From Corynebacterium kalidii (GTDB lineage: Bacteria > Actinomycetota > Actinomycetes > Mycobacteriales > Mycobacteriaceae), in contig NZ_JALIEA010000013.1 of assembly GCF_022869005.1 (NCBI RefSeq), positions 62,001 to 126,000 of the forward strand: DNA of 64,000 nucleotides, given 5' to 3'. This document shows positions 42,189 to 50,808 of this stretch, in pieces (the stretch's first letter is position 1; each line of letters begins with the position of its first letter). A program made the position numbers and the translations under genes. The notes under the pieces were generated by a model. It made no database searches. It saw only the letters and a list, made by a program, of their open reading frames with translations, and was not told where the DNA came from.

Positions 42189-42608
42189 ATGTCCACACTC
42201 AGCCACGCCCCGGTCGCGGAGGCCCGGGAGACTGCGGCGCCGGTGTCGTCCGCCGACCGGTTCATGCTCCGGTTGCTCCGCGTGAAGGAGGTCGACCGGA
42301 TCGACATGGAGGCGGTCGCCGGCGCCCACCGGGCGTTCCGCTGGGCGATCGTGTTCTCCGCCGTGCGGTGCACGATCACCTACCTGCTGGTGCCGATCCT
42401 GATCCCCGTTGTCAGCGTGGCGGGGATGGTCGCGACGCCGTTGAGCATCACCCTGTGCCTGCTGGCGCTGGTGAACGGGACGGTGAGCATGCGCCGCTTC
42501 TGGCGTACCGACCACCCGGGCAAGTGGACGTACACATGGTTCATGGCGGTGGTGTTCCTGATCCTCATCGGGACGCTCGCCTACGAGTTCATTGGATTGG
42601 TGTCGTGA
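42189..42608 (+). CDS. Small three-helix membrane protein, unknown function
   Basis: A 139-residue protein. A polar N-terminus of about 55 residues (with RLLRVKEVDRIDMEAV) is followed by hydrophobic segments around AIVFSAVRCTITYLLVPILIPVV, SITLCLLALVNGTVSM and WFMAVVFLILIGTLAYEFIGLV. I recognise the style as a conserved corynebacterial membrane protein but cannot name a function. Its stop shares a base with the next start, so the two small membrane proteins are coupled. Confidence 0.75.
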   Translation: MSTLSHAPVAEARETAAPVSSADRFMLRLLRVKEVDRIDMEAVAGAHRAFRWAIVFSAVRCTITYLLVPILIPVVSVAGMVATPLSITLCLLALVNGTVSMRRFWRTDHPGKWTYTWFMAVVFLILIGTLAYEFIGLVS

Positions 42609-42811
42609 TGAAACCCGAGTCTGAGGCTCCCGAGGTCACCGAAGTTACTGAGTTCACCGAGTCCCCGGAGGGCATGGAGGGCATGGAGGGCATGGAGGAG
42701 TACCCCCGGCAGCCGGAGATCCCCGGGTCGTCCACGGCAGACGTGGTGACGCTGCTGTTCATGGCGGTGATGATCCTCGCCACGGTGGGGTGCTTCATCT
42801 TCCTCATGTGA
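42608..42811 (+). CDS. Small single-helix membrane protein
   Basis: A 67-residue protein. The first 45 residues are acidic and include three GME repeats encoded by three exact copies of GGCATGGAG (42671-42697). The C-terminus is one membrane helix (VVTLLFMAVMILATVGCFIF). Coupled to the gene before it by a TGATG-type junction. Function unknown; likely a partner of that protein. Confidence 0.65.
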   Translation: MKPESEAPEVTEVTEFTESPEGMEGMEGMEEYPRQPEIPGSSTADVVTLLFMAVMILATVGCFIFLM

Positions 42812-42815
42812 GGGG

Positions 42816-43301
42816 TCAGGGGGTCAGCATCACCCGGCACTCCTCGGTGGTGGCGTTCTCGACGCATTCGGCCCACTCGCGTTGGCCGTCCACCCACGGG
42901 TGGCTGGGCGTCTGCCCCTGGTTGAGCTGCCAGACGTAGTTGTCGCACATGATCGCCGTCCCGTCGGCGGCGACGGCGGTACGTCCGATGTCCGCACCGA
43001 TGCACTGGTCGCCGAGCTGCGGCCCGGTGACGACCGGGGCGGGTGCGGGCGCAGGTACCGGTGCCGGTTCAGGCGACGGAGCCGGCGCGGGGTCGGGTGC
43101 GACCTCGCCTCTGGTCGGATCCGGCTCGGACGGCGGGGGTGCGGTGGTCGTGGCGGCTGTGGTGGCTGTGGCGGTCGACGTGGAGGTGCTGGTGGCGGCC
43201 GGGGTGGTGTTCGGGGTGGTGGTGTCGTCGTCGGAGCATCCGGTCAGCACGGCGGCGAGGGCGGGGAGGCAGATCAGAGCTGTGAGTGTCCTGTGGCGCA
43301 T
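42816..43301 (-). CDS. Secreted lipoprotein with Thr/Pro-rich linker
   Basis: About 161 residues from ATG 43301 (an ATG at 43319 would add six). Lipobox LTGC follows a normal signal peptide. Then a threonine-rich tract, a proline-alanine tract of about 40 residues (APAPSPEPAPVPAPAPAP) that would span the cell wall, and a small C-terminal domain with four Cys (DQCIGADIG, IMCDNYVW, WAECVENATTEECRV), probably two disulfides. Start choice is supported by TACGCT on the minus strand 6 nt upstream (leaderless). Function unknown; similar domains occur in corynebacterial surface proteins. Confidence 0.75.
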   Translation of the reverse strand: MRHRTLTALICLPALAAVLTGCSDDDTTTPNTTPAATSTSTSTATATTAATTTAPPPSEPDPTRGEVAPDPAPAPSPEPAPVPAPAPAPVVTGPQLGDQCIGADIGRTAVAADGTAIMCDNYVWQLNQGQTPSHPWVDGQREWAECVENATTEECRVMLTP

Positions 43302-43307
43302 GGAAGA

Positions 43308-43313
43308 AGCGTA
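43308..43313 (-). promoter_or_regulatory. Leaderless -10 box TACGCT
   Basis: TACGCT on the minus strand, 6 nt before the lipoprotein ATG at 43301. Confidence 0.45.
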
Positions 43314-43375
43314 GGTCATCTGCTTCTCCCGGGAAAAGCTCCGTCACTCCTCGACGACCGGTCCTGCGTCAGGTG

Positions 43376-43416
43376 CCGGAATCCGGGATCCGCTGCCACC
43401 GGTCGCCGGATTCCGG
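43376..43416. terminator. Hairpin after the DyP peroxidase gene
   Basis: CCGGAATCCGG (43376-43386) and CCGGATTCCGG (43406-43416) form a perfect 11-bp stem with a 19-nt loop, 20 bp past the peroxidase stop and before the lipoprotein promoter. No T-tract follows, as is common in GC-rich actinobacteria. Confidence 0.6.
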
Positions 43417-43436
43417 TACCCGAATACGGCGGCCGG

Positions 43437-44672
43437 TCACCCCAGCAGGTCCTCGCCCCAGTAACTCTCGCCGTCCGTCCCACCGGGGACGTGGAACACC
43501 GCCGAGCCCACGTGGGTGATCCACTCGTTCAGCCGGTCGCCGTCGGCCAGGCGCCGCTGCACCGGGATGAAGGACGTCCGCGGATCCCGCTGGAAGCAGG
43601 TGAAGACCAGGCCGGTGTCGGAGAGGTCGATCAACTCGGCGTCCTGCAGGCCTGCGGGCCCGGCGGTGACGGGCAGGTCGTAGTTGTACGCGCGCCGCAG
43701 CATGCGCTCGGCGTCGCCGTCGCGCGAGGTCGCCAGGGCCACGTGGGAGTGGGCGTCGATGAGGGGCAGGCCGTCGTCGCCGACCTTGTCCACGTCGACG
43801 TCGGCGAACTCGTCCCCGCCGCTCAGCGGGGCGCCCTCGACGATGGTCCGGCCCATCGCGACCTCGCGGGTGCTGCGGTCCACGGACTCCCACTCCGGCA
43901 TGTCGAAGGCGATGCGCCGCACGATCATGCAGGTCCCGCCGTCGTCGTTCCACACCTGGGCGTCCAGTTCGGCGTCGGAGCGCGGGTTGACCGTCCCGTC
44001 CTTGAACCCGAAGAGGTTGCGCGGGGTGCCGGGCTCGCCGTCGGTGACGGGGATGTCGAGGAAACCGGTCTGGCTCCAGGACGGCCGGACGTAGTCGGCG
44101 CCGCCGCGGACGAGGACGCGCAGGGCGTGGGAGACGGTGGTGCGGTCGTCGCCGCAGATCTGCAGGACGATGTCGCGGTCGCCCCAGGTGTCGTCCAGTT
44201 CATCCGCGGCGAAGCGGGGCAATGGGCGCAGCCACGAGGGTGCCTTGTCGGAGATGCCGGCGGCGGCGTACAGGCCCGCCCCGAAACCGCAGGTGACGGT
44301 GAGGTTCCCCGGGTTCGTCGACAGTTCCGGCTCCAGGTCGGCCAGCACAGGGGTGCCGGCGCAGAGGCGTCGGGCGTCGCCGGTCCAGATCCGCAGGAGA
44401 CGTTGGACGGTGGTGCGGTCGGCACCGTCGCGCAGGGAGAAGGCGACGGTGGTGTTGTGGGACTGGGGCGGGGTGGCGATGCCGGCCTGGTGCGCGCCGT
44501 CGAAGGGGACGGTGGACGGGGCGTCCTCCGCCGCGGCGGCCGGAACCTCCCGGTTGTCGGCGCAGGACGCGGTGACACCGGCGGCACCGAGCACACCGAG
44601 GGTACCGAGACCGCTGAGGAATCCGCGCCGGGTCAGGCCCCGGTGCACCGTGTGCGGGTCAGTGCCCGGCAT
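43437..44672 (-). CDS. Dye-decolorizing (DyP) heme peroxidase, Tat-exported (EfeB-like)
   Basis: A 411-residue exported heme peroxidase. Twin-arginine signal LTRRGFLSGLGTLGVLGAAG near residue 15. The DyP hallmark GFKDGTVNP (GxxDG with the distal Asp) is present, as is the region IDAHSHVALATS with the proximal His and RRAYNYD. Class A/EfeB-like members release iron from heme or oxidise substrates outside the cell. Its start overlaps the end of the PCu(A)C gene by 14 bp, so the two are co-expressed. A hairpin at 43376 likely ends the transcript. Confidence 0.92.
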   Translation of the reverse strand: MPGTDPHTVHRGLTRRGFLSGLGTLGVLGAAGVTASCADNREVPAAAAEDAPSTVPFDGAHQAGIATPPQSHNTTVAFSLRDGADRTTVQRLLRIWTGDARRLCAGTPVLADLEPELSTNPGNLTVTCGFGAGLYAAAGISDKAPSWLRPLPRFAADELDDTWGDRDIVLQICGDDRTTVSHALRVLVRGGADYVRPSWSQTGFLDIPVTDGEPGTPRNLFGFKDGTVNPRSDAELDAQVWNDDGGTCMIVRRIAFDMPEWESVDRSTREVAMGRTIVEGAPLSGGDEFADVDVDKVGDDGLPLIDAHSHVALATSRDGDAERMLRRAYNYDLPVTAGPAGLQDAELIDLSDTGLVFTCFQRDPRTSFIPVQRRLADGDRLNEWITHVGSAVFHVPGGTDGESYWGEDLLG

Positions 44673-45258
44673 GGTCGCCGTGCTCGTCGCCTGTGCCTTC
44701 TGTGCCGTCAGCGCCCTCGGTGCCCTCTGTGCCGTAGTCCTCGTGGGCGGACTGCTGCACACGCACGGGGATGTCCTTGATCTCGTAGGTGGTGCCGTCC
44801 TCGGCGGTGAGGGTGAGGGTGAGTGCGTCGCCGGCGGCGATCTCGTCGTGGTTCTCCATGATCATGATGTGGGTGCTGCCCGGTTCCATGTCGACGCTGC
44901 CGTTCGCCGGGACCACGAGTCCGTCGTCGGTCTCCTTCATGATGCCGTCGACGGTCTCGTGGAACTGGTAGACGCCCTCGAGGTCACCGGTGGCGCGGGT
45001 GAGGTGGATGTCCTCGTCGGTGGAGTTGGTCAGTTCGCCGAAGACGGCGGTCATGGAGGTCTCGGTGTCCTTGGCGCCGACGTAGCCGTCCGAGAACGTG
45101 AGGGCATCGCCGCTCTGGGTGCTGTCCTGCCCGGCGGACGACGTCGTCTGTCCGGTGTCGGCGGTGTCGGCGGTGTCGCTGCCGCAGGCGGCGAGCCCGA
45201 GGGCGAGGACGGAGGCGAGGGCGGCGGCGGTGAGGCGGCGCGTCGTGGTGTCGGTCAT
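44659..45258 (-). CDS. PCu(A)C-type copper chaperone lipoprotein
   Basis: A 199-residue lipoprotein (lipobox LAAC, C25). The copper motif H(M)x10Mx21HxM is visible as FHETVDGIMK...VDMEPGSTHIMIM. The C-terminal tail adds GTEGTEGADGTEGTGDEHGDHAGH, a repeat-built extension with three His that could bind extra copper. Such proteins bring Cu(I) to cytochrome oxidase or to exported enzymes. It is the first gene of a two-gene operon with the DyP peroxidase. GGAGTG lies upstream of the ATG at 45258. Confidence 0.9.
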   Translation of the reverse strand: MTDTTTRRLTAAALASVLALGLAACGSDTADTADTGQTTSSAGQDSTQSGDALTFSDGYVGAKDTETSMTAVFGELTNSTDEDIHLTRATGDLEGVYQFHETVDGIMKETDDGLVVPANGSVDMEPGSTHIMIMENHDEIAAGDALTLTLTAEDGTTYEIKDIPVRVQQSAHEDYGTEGTEGADGTEGTGDEHGDHAGH

Positions 45259-45440
45259 CGAACACTCCTGGAGGTCACGGATGAGTCTGATCTACTGGTC
45301 AACCTACTAGTCGGCCCGTTGATCGGAAGAGTTCCGGAACGTCGCCGGGATCACCTCCGGGGGTGGTGGGCGGCCCCGGTCCGTACCCCCGTGCGACGCC
45401 GCGCCGGAACCGACGGGCCCGCGGATCCGACAACTCCGTC

Positions 45441-46925
45441 GTGACCAGCACCGTGACGAACGCATCCTCCCGCCCGCCGTCCCCGCCGCGCCCGGGTGGC
45501 GTCGGGGACCGTCGGCAGCACAGCCTGCTGCGGCGCCTGCACTTCTTCGCCGGGGTGCTGTGCGCCCCGTTGATCCTCGTCGCGGCGGTGACCGGCCTGC
45601 TCTACGCCGTCGCCCCGACGGTGGAGCAGGTGACGAACCGGCCCATGCTCACCGCCGAGGCCCCCGACGGCGCGACGGAGGCCGACCGGGTCCCGGTGAG
45701 CGCGCTGGTGTCGACGGCGCAGGCGGCGCACCCGGACCTGGCCCTGGCGGGGGTGCGGATCGGTGACGACGACGAGACCACCCGCGTGCTGTTCAGCGAC
45801 CCGGACCTGCCGGAGTCCACGCTGCGGGCGGTGTTCCTGGACCCCTGGACCGGGGAGGTGACCGGTGACAGCACCCAGTACGGCAGCTCCGGGTCGCTGC
45901 CGTTGCGGCAGTGGATCGCCGACGGCCACCGCACCGCGTGGCTCGGCGAGCCGGGGCGCCTGTACTCCGAGACCGCGGCGAGCTGGTTGGGTGTCCTCGC
46001 GGTCGGCGGCGTGGTGATGTGGTGGCAGCGGCAACCGACGGGCCGGACAGGACGGACAGGCTCCTCGAGGGTCCGGGCGATGCTGCGTACCGGCGGCGCC
46101 GGCCGGGTCCGGACGATGCGGCTGCACGGGGCGACGGGGACGCTGGTGGTGGCGGGCATGGTGTTCCTGACCGTCACCGGGCTGACCTGGTCGTCGGTGG
46201 CCGGCGGCACGATCGGGGAGGTGCGTGCGTCGTTGGACTGGGGCACACCGTCGGTGTCGTCGTCGCTGCCGGGGGCGCAGGAGGTCAGCCCGTCCGCCGA
46301 CGCCGGCGCGCACGCCGGGCACAGCGGGCACGGTGACCACCCGCCGGGTGGTGCGGTGCGGGTCAGCGGGTTGAACGCCGGGTCAGTCGACCGTGTCGCG
46401 GCGACGGCGGTGCAGGAGCTGCGCACCCCGTTGACGGTCACACCTCCGACGGTGGAGGGGCAGGCGTGGACGGCCGCCGAGGACCGCGCCGCCTACCGGC
46501 TGACCAACGACGCGGTGGCGGTCGACTGGGCCACCGGGGAGGTCACCGACCGTCTCGACTTCACCGACTGGCCCCTGGCGGCGCAGGCGACGAGCTGGCT
46601 GATCCAGCTGCACATGGGCACCCTGTTCGGGCTGCCGAACCAGATCGTGCTCGCCGCCTTGGCCGCCGCGATCATCGCGATGGTCTGCTGGGGTTACGCG
46701 ATGTGGTGGAAGCGGCGCCCCGTCGGAAGCCCGGCCGGGCGCCTGGCCGGCCCGCCCCGCCGGGTCCCGTGGTCACGTCCCACCGCGGGCACCGTCGTCC
46801 TGGTCGCCGCGCTGGTCGCCTACGGGGTCGTCGCCCCGCTGTTCGGCGTGACCTGCCTGGCCTTCGTCCTGGTCAGTGCGCTGTGGGACGCGGTGCGGCG
46901 CAGAGTCAGCACTCCACCACGTTGA
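45441..46925 (+). CDS. PepSY-associated membrane protein
   Basis: About 494 residues from GTG 45441; the frame is open further upstream and the start is not certain. PepSY_TM architecture: first helix after RLHFFAGVLCAPLILVAAVTGLLYAV, a PepSY domain (ALVSTAQAAHPDLALAGVRIG..., FLDPWTGEVTGD), WIADGHRTAWLGEPGRLYSETAA, helices, a His-rich loop (HAGHSGHGDH), a second PepSY-like domain, and the last helices. Family members reduce or handle iron/copper at the membrane. Divergent from the PCu(A)C/DyP operon, so a joint copper or heme-iron role is likely. The 3' end overlaps sdaA by 20 bp. Confidence 0.87.
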   Translation: MTSTVTNASSRPPSPPRPGGVGDRRQHSLLRRLHFFAGVLCAPLILVAAVTGLLYAVAPTVEQVTNRPMLTAEAPDGATEADRVPVSALVSTAQAAHPDLALAGVRIGDDDETTRVLFSDPDLPESTLRAVFLDPWTGEVTGDSTQYGSSGSLPLRQWIADGHRTAWLGEPGRLYSETAASWLGVLAVGGVVMWWQRQPTGRTGRTGSSRVRAMLRTGGAGRVRTMRLHGATGTLVVAGMVFLTVTGLTWSSVAGGTIGEVRASLDWGTPSVSSSLPGAQEVSPSADAGAHAGHSGHGDHPPGGAVRVSGLNAGSVDRVAATAVQELRTPLTVTPPTVEGQAWTAAEDRAAYRLTNDAVAVDWATGEVTDRLDFTDWPLAAQATSWLIQLHMGTLFGLPNQIVLAALAAAIIAMVCWGYAMWWKRRPVGSPAGRLAGPPRRVPWSRPTAGTVVLVAALVAYGVVAPLFGVTCLAFVLVSALWDAVRRRVSTPPR

Positions 46926-48288
46926 CGGCGAGCCCGCCGCGGCTGGTCTCCTTGTACTTGTCGTTCATGTCGGCACCGGTCTCGCGCATGGTCTGGATGA
47001 CGGCGTCGAGAGAGACCACGTGGGAGCCGTCGCCGGCGAGCGCGATGCGGGCGGCGGTGACGGCGGTGGAGGCGGCGACGGCGTTGCGTTCGATGCAGGG
47101 GATCTGCACCAGCCCGCCGATCGGGTCGCAGGTCAGCCCGAGGTGGTGCTCCACGGCGATCTCGGCGGCGTTCTCCACCTGTGCGGCGGTGCCGCCGCGG
47201 ACCGCACAGAACCCGGCGGCGGCCATCGCGCAGGCGGAGCCGACCTCGGCCTGGCAGCCGCCCTCGGCGCCGGAGATCGAGGCGTTGGCCTTGATCAGTG
47301 AACCGACCGCCGCGGCGGTGAGCAGGAATGTGCGCACGTCGCGGTCGGTGGCTCCGGGGGTGGTCCGCCACCAGTAGTGCAGGACGGCGGGGATGATGCC
47401 GGCGGCGCCGTTGGTGGGGGCGGTGACGACGCGCCCGCCGGCGGCGTTCTCCTCATTGACGGCCAGGGCGTAGACGTGCAGCCATTCGTCGACGGCGGCG
47501 GTGGGGTCGTCCTCCAGGCGTCGGCGCATGGCGGCGGCGCGGCGCCGGACGTGCAGGCGTCCCGGCAGGACGCCGTCGGTGTGCAGTCCGGCGTCGACGC
47601 AGGTGCGCATCGTCGCCCAGATGGCGTCGATACCGTCGGTGACCTCGGCAGGGGAGCGGCGGGAGTATTCGGTGGCCCAGGCGACGTCGGCGATGGTGCG
47701 GCCGTCGGTGCACAGGGCGAGCAGGCCGGCGGCGTCACGGAACGCGGGGGCGTCCCCCGACGGTACCGCCGGTGCCGCGTCCCCTGTGCCCCCTGCGTCT
47801 CCCGTGTCTCCGACGCGTTCGATGAACCCGCCGCCGACGGACAGGTAGGTCTCCTCGACGGCCGGGGTGCCGGACCCGTCGACCCACGCCTGCAGCACCA
47901 TGGTGTTCGGGTGGGGGAGGGCGCGCGAGGCCGGGTGGAAGACCACGTCGTCGCGGTGGAGGGCGACCGGGGTCCGGCCGTCGAGCAGCAGCCGGGTCGG
48001 TTCCCCGGTCAGCGCCGACCAGGCGCCGCGGACCTCGTCGGGGTCGCAGGTCTCCGGTGCCGCCCCGCGGAGTCCGGCGACGACGGCGTCGGGGGTGCCG
48101 TGGCCGCGTCCGGTCGCGGAGAGCGACCCGTGGAGCCCGACGGTGACCCGGGTGATGCCGGGCAGGTCGGCGACGCGGGCGGCGAAGTCCGCACCGGCGC
48201 GCATCGGGCCGACGGTGTGCGAGGACGACGGGCCGATGCCGATGGAGAACAGGTCGAGGGCGGAGACGTAGACCGTCGGGGAGGTCAT
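46906..48288 (-). CDS. sdaA: L-serine dehydratase (iron-sulfur type)
   Basis: A 460-residue single-chain L-serine ammonia-lyase making pyruvate and ammonia. N-terminal beta domain starts with [21 protein letters not shown]; the alpha domain has the Fe-S ligands in [18 protein letters not shown] and the later Cys residues in [10 protein letters not shown] and IPCIERNAV. The conserved C-terminus [14 protein letters not shown] places the last Cys at the tail. A variable glycine/threonine loop ([14 protein letters not shown]) interrupts the first domain. Starts 2 nt after the M20 peptidase stop, so the two are one operon, with the Lrp regulator divergent. Confidence 0.95.
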   Translation of the reverse strand: MTSPTVYVSALDLFSIGIGPSSSHTVGPMRAGADFAARVADLPGITRVTVGLHGSLSATGRGHGTPDAVVAGLRGAAPETCDPDEVRGAWSALTGEPTRLLLDGRTPVALHRDDVVFHPASRALPHPNTMVLQAWVDGSGTPAVEETYLSVGGGFIERVGDTGDAGGTGDAAPAVPSGDAPAFRDAAGLLALCTDGRTIADVAWATEYSRRSPAEVTDGIDAIWATMRTCVDAGLHTDGVLPGRLHVRRRAAAMRRRLEDDPTAAVDEWLHVYALAVNEENAAGGRVVTAPTNGAAGIIPAVLHYWWRTTPGATDRDVRTFLLTAAAVGSLIKANASISGAEGGCQAEVGSACAMAAAGFCAVRGGTAAQVENAAEIAVEHHLGLTCDPIGGLVQIPCIERNAVAASTAVTAARIALAGDGSHVVSLDAVIQTMRETGADMNDKYKETSRGGLAVNVVEC

Positions 48289-48290
48289 GC

Positions 48291-49505
48291 TCAGGACTCT
48301 ACCGTGGTCGCTCCGGCGGGACGGGCGGCCTGTCGGGCGAGCAGGTCGGAGCGGGACGCGGGGGTCAGCGCCACGGTGGCGGCGGCGAAGGCCAGGCCCT
48401 TGGCGGCGTCGATGGCGGCGTCGTCGCCGGCCGGGGTGGCCGCGGCGGTGGCGAAGCCGGTGGTGTGCGGCGGGGCGTCGGTGCCCAGCAGGGCGATCAT
48501 CGGGTGGATCGAGGGCACGACCTGGGAGACGTTGCCCATGTCGGTGGAACCGCCGGTGCCCCCGGCCTGTGTGGCGACCTCGCGTCCGAGCCCGGTGAGG
48601 GCGTCGTCCCACGCCTGGGCGAGGAGGGGGTCCTGCACGAGGCTGGCGTAGCGGGGTTCGGTCTCCTCGACGGTCCAGGAGCACCCCGAGGCCAGGGCGC
48701 CGGCCTCGAAGCAGTTCATCACCCGTCGCTTGGCGTCCTCCAGGACGTCCATGTCGAAGGCACGGACTTCGGCGTCGACCTCGGTGTGGGCGGGGATGAT
48801 GTTGGTGACGTCCCCGCCGTCGGTGACGACCCCGGCGACGCGCACGGAGTCGTCGAGCTGCTGCCGCAGCAGGCCGACGGACGTCAGGGCGACGGTGGCG
48901 GCGTCGAGGGCGTTGACCCCGTTCTGCGGTGCGGCGGCGGCGTGGGCGGGGGTGCCGGTGTAGGTGACCTTGAAGCGGTCGACGGCCTGGCTGCGGAAGG
49001 CCTCGCAGCGGGTGTCGGTGCCCGGCCCGCCGTGGGCCATGAGGGACACCGTGGCGTCCTCCCAGGCACCGTCGCGCAGCATCAGGACCTTCCCGCCGCC
49101 GTGTTCCTCGGCGGGGGTGCCGAGCAGCTTCACCCGGATGCCGGCGGGGTCGGCGATCTCGGCGAGCCCCAGGGCCGCACCGAGTCCGGCGGTGGCGATG
49201 ATGTTGTGGCCGCAGGCGTGGCCGATGCCGGGCAGTGCGTCGTACTCGGCGCAGACGGCGACGACGAAGTCCCCGTCGCCGTAGGTGGCCTCGATCGCGG
49301 TGTCCAGGCCGTACACCCCGACGGTGACGTCGAAGCCGGCGGCGCGCAGTTCCTCGGCGACCAGCGCCGCGGAGTCGTGCTCCTCGAAGGCGAGCTCGGG
49401 GTGGGCGTGGAGGGTGTGGCTGATCTCGAGCAGCCGGTCGCGGTGGGCGTCGATGCGGGCGGTGACGGCCGCGGTGGCGGTGGCGGGGTCGAGGAGGTCG
49501 GTCAT
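48291..49505 (-). CDS. M20-family amidohydrolase/peptidase (AbgB-like)
   Basis: A 404-residue zinc-dependent amidohydrolase. Metal and catalytic residues appear in HPELAFEEH, ACGHNIIATAG, PAEEHGGGK and MAHGGPGTD, and the end has GGSTDMGNVSQVVPSIHP. These features match aminobenzoyl-glutamate/aminoacylase-like M20 proteins. The ATG at 49505 is chosen by family N-terminus (MTDLLDP); an upstream ATG at 49547 lies in the regulatory repeats. Operon with sdaA suggests it releases an amino acid, perhaps serine, from an N-acyl or dipeptide source. The DUF3100 membrane protein beyond the regulator is a likely importer partner. Confidence 0.88.
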   Translation of the reverse strand: MTDLLDPATATAAVTARIDAHRDRLLEISHTLHAHPELAFEEHDSAALVAEELRAAGFDVTVGVYGLDTAIEATYGDGDFVVAVCAEYDALPGIGHACGHNIIATAGLGAALGLAEIADPAGIRVKLLGTPAEEHGGGKVLMLRDGAWEDATVSLMAHGGPGTDTRCEAFRSQAVDRFKVTYTGTPAHAAAAPQNGVNALDAATVALTSVGLLRQQLDDSVRVAGVVTDGGDVTNIIPAHTEVDAEVRAFDMDVLEDAKRRVMNCFEAGALASGCSWTVEETEPRYASLVQDPLLAQAWDDALTGLGREVATQAGGTGGSTDMGNVSQVVPSIHPMIALLGTDAPPHTTGFATAAATPAGDDAAIDAAKGLAFAAATVALTPASRSDLLARQAARPAGATTVES

Positions 49506-49528
49506 GCGGGGCTCCCGGGGGCGTGGCG

Positions 49529-49590
49529 GGTGCACGGGGTGGTGCACGGTTCAGGGGTAATGTGGGCCCAATGTAGTGAGTGGTGCACGG
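49529..49590. promoter_or_regulatory. Three direct copies of GGTGCACGG in the M20-Lrp divergent region
   Basis: GGTGCACGG occurs at 49529-49537, 49541-49549 and 49582-49590, all in the same orientation, between the M20 start (49505) and the Lrp start (49631). GTGCAC is self-complementary, so each is a small dyad. Multiple phased sites are what Lrp-type octamers bind. Confidence 0.65.
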
Positions 49591-49630
49591 TTGCAGGACG
49601 GGTAGCAGGAAATCAACGGAAAATGGTCGG

Positions 49631-50635
49631 ATGACGCAGGAAATGACACTTGACGCGCTCGACGAGCGACTGGTCCACGCCGTCCAGGTGGCGCCACGTG
49701 CGGCGTGGACGGGGCTCGCACCCGTCGTCGGGGCGGACCCGGTCACCCTCGCCCGCCGGTGGTCGCGGCTGCGTGACCAGGGGGCGGTCTACGTCACCGG
49801 TTACGGGTGGGACCCGGACGCGGTGTTCTCCCTCATCGAGATCGAGTGCCGGCCGGGGGACACCCTCCGGGTGGCGCAGGCGCTGGCGGAGGAGCGGGGC
49901 GCCTTCACCATCGACCTCACGGCCGGGGCCCGGGACATCATGCTCAGCCTGCTGACCCCGGACACCCCGGCGTTGGCGCGCTGGACGCTGGAGCACATCC
50001 AGCAGCTGGACGGGGTGCGGCGGGTGCGGACGCACCTGGTGTCCCGGATCGTCGCCGACGCGCAGGGGTGGCGGCTGCGTGCGCTCTCCCGGGACGAGGT
50101 GGACAAGGTCACCGCCGTCGGGGAACGTGCAGGACGCGGGACGATGCCGCGCCTCGCGCCGGGGGAGCTGGAGAAGGTCCGGGAGGCGCTGGCGGTGGAC
50201 GGGCGGGCGTCGGCGACGCAGGTGGCGCAGGCCGCGGGGATCACCCCGCGGAAGGCCCGTGAGGTGGTCGCCGCGATGACCGCCACCGACCGCTACACCG
50301 TCCGGGTGGACGTGGCGCGTGCCCGGACGCCGTGGCCGGTGTCGGTGTGGTACTTCCTCCAGGTGCCGGCGGACAAGGTGTCGCGGGTCGGTCCGGTGCT
50401 CAGCAGGATCGACGAGGCGCGGCTCGTGGTGACGGCGACCGGTGAGTACAACGTGATCATGGCGGCGTGGCTGCGCTCGCTGAGGGAGGTGAACAAACTG
50501 GAGGCCGTGCTGGAGGAGCGGCTGTCCGGGGTGCGGATCGTCGACCGGTCCGTGGTGCTGCGTTCCCTGAAGCACCTCGGGCACCTCCTCGACGAGCACG
50601 GGGACGCCACCGGGCGGACGGTGCCCATGCCCTGA
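49631..50635 (+). CDS. Lrp/AsnC-family regulator with two HTH-RAM units
   Basis: A 334-residue double Lrp protein. Unit 1: HTH LDERLVHAVQVAPRAAWTGLAPVVGADPVTLARRWSRL and RAM domain to about residue 150. Unit 2: HTH ELEKVREALAVDGRASATQVAQAAGITPRKAREVVAAM and RAM domain with VTATGEYNVIMAAWLRSLREV. Such double proteins are common in actinobacteria. The ATG at 49631 fits the first HTH; the longer frame from 49580 has a non-homologous start. Probably controls the divergent M20-sdaA operon and itself through GGTGCACGG sites, sensing an amino acid. Confidence 0.88.
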   Translation: MTQEMTLDALDERLVHAVQVAPRAAWTGLAPVVGADPVTLARRWSRLRDQGAVYVTGYGWDPDAVFSLIEIECRPGDTLRVAQALAEERGAFTIDLTAGARDIMLSLLTPDTPALARWTLEHIQQLDGVRRVRTHLVSRIVADAQGWRLRALSRDEVDKVTAVGERAGRGTMPRLAPGELEKVREALAVDGRASATQVAQAAGITPRKAREVVAAMTATDRYTVRVDVARARTPWPVSVWYFLQVPADKVSRVGPVLSRIDEARLVVTATGEYNVIMAAWLRSLREVNKLEAVLEERLSGVRIVDRSVVLRSLKHLGHLLDEHGDATGRTVPMP

Positions 50636-50808
50636 CCGTCGGATCCTGCAGATCGGTCCCCGTGGCCGCTGTTTTCCTGCAACCTGGCGCATGTGTGGGG
50701 GAGGTCACGTATTTTCGCGCCATTCCCCGGTGCGGTGTCCCAGTGCGGTCCCCCGTGCGGACTCCCCGGGGGATACGCAGTGAACCCGCCACGAGAAGAG
50801 ATCCCGCC

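Noticed and set aside
46906..49746. A 946-codon minus-strand frame that would fuse the serine dehydratase to upstream sequence
   Set aside because: The upstream part runs through the M20 gene in a wrong frame; the dehydratase starts normally at 48288.
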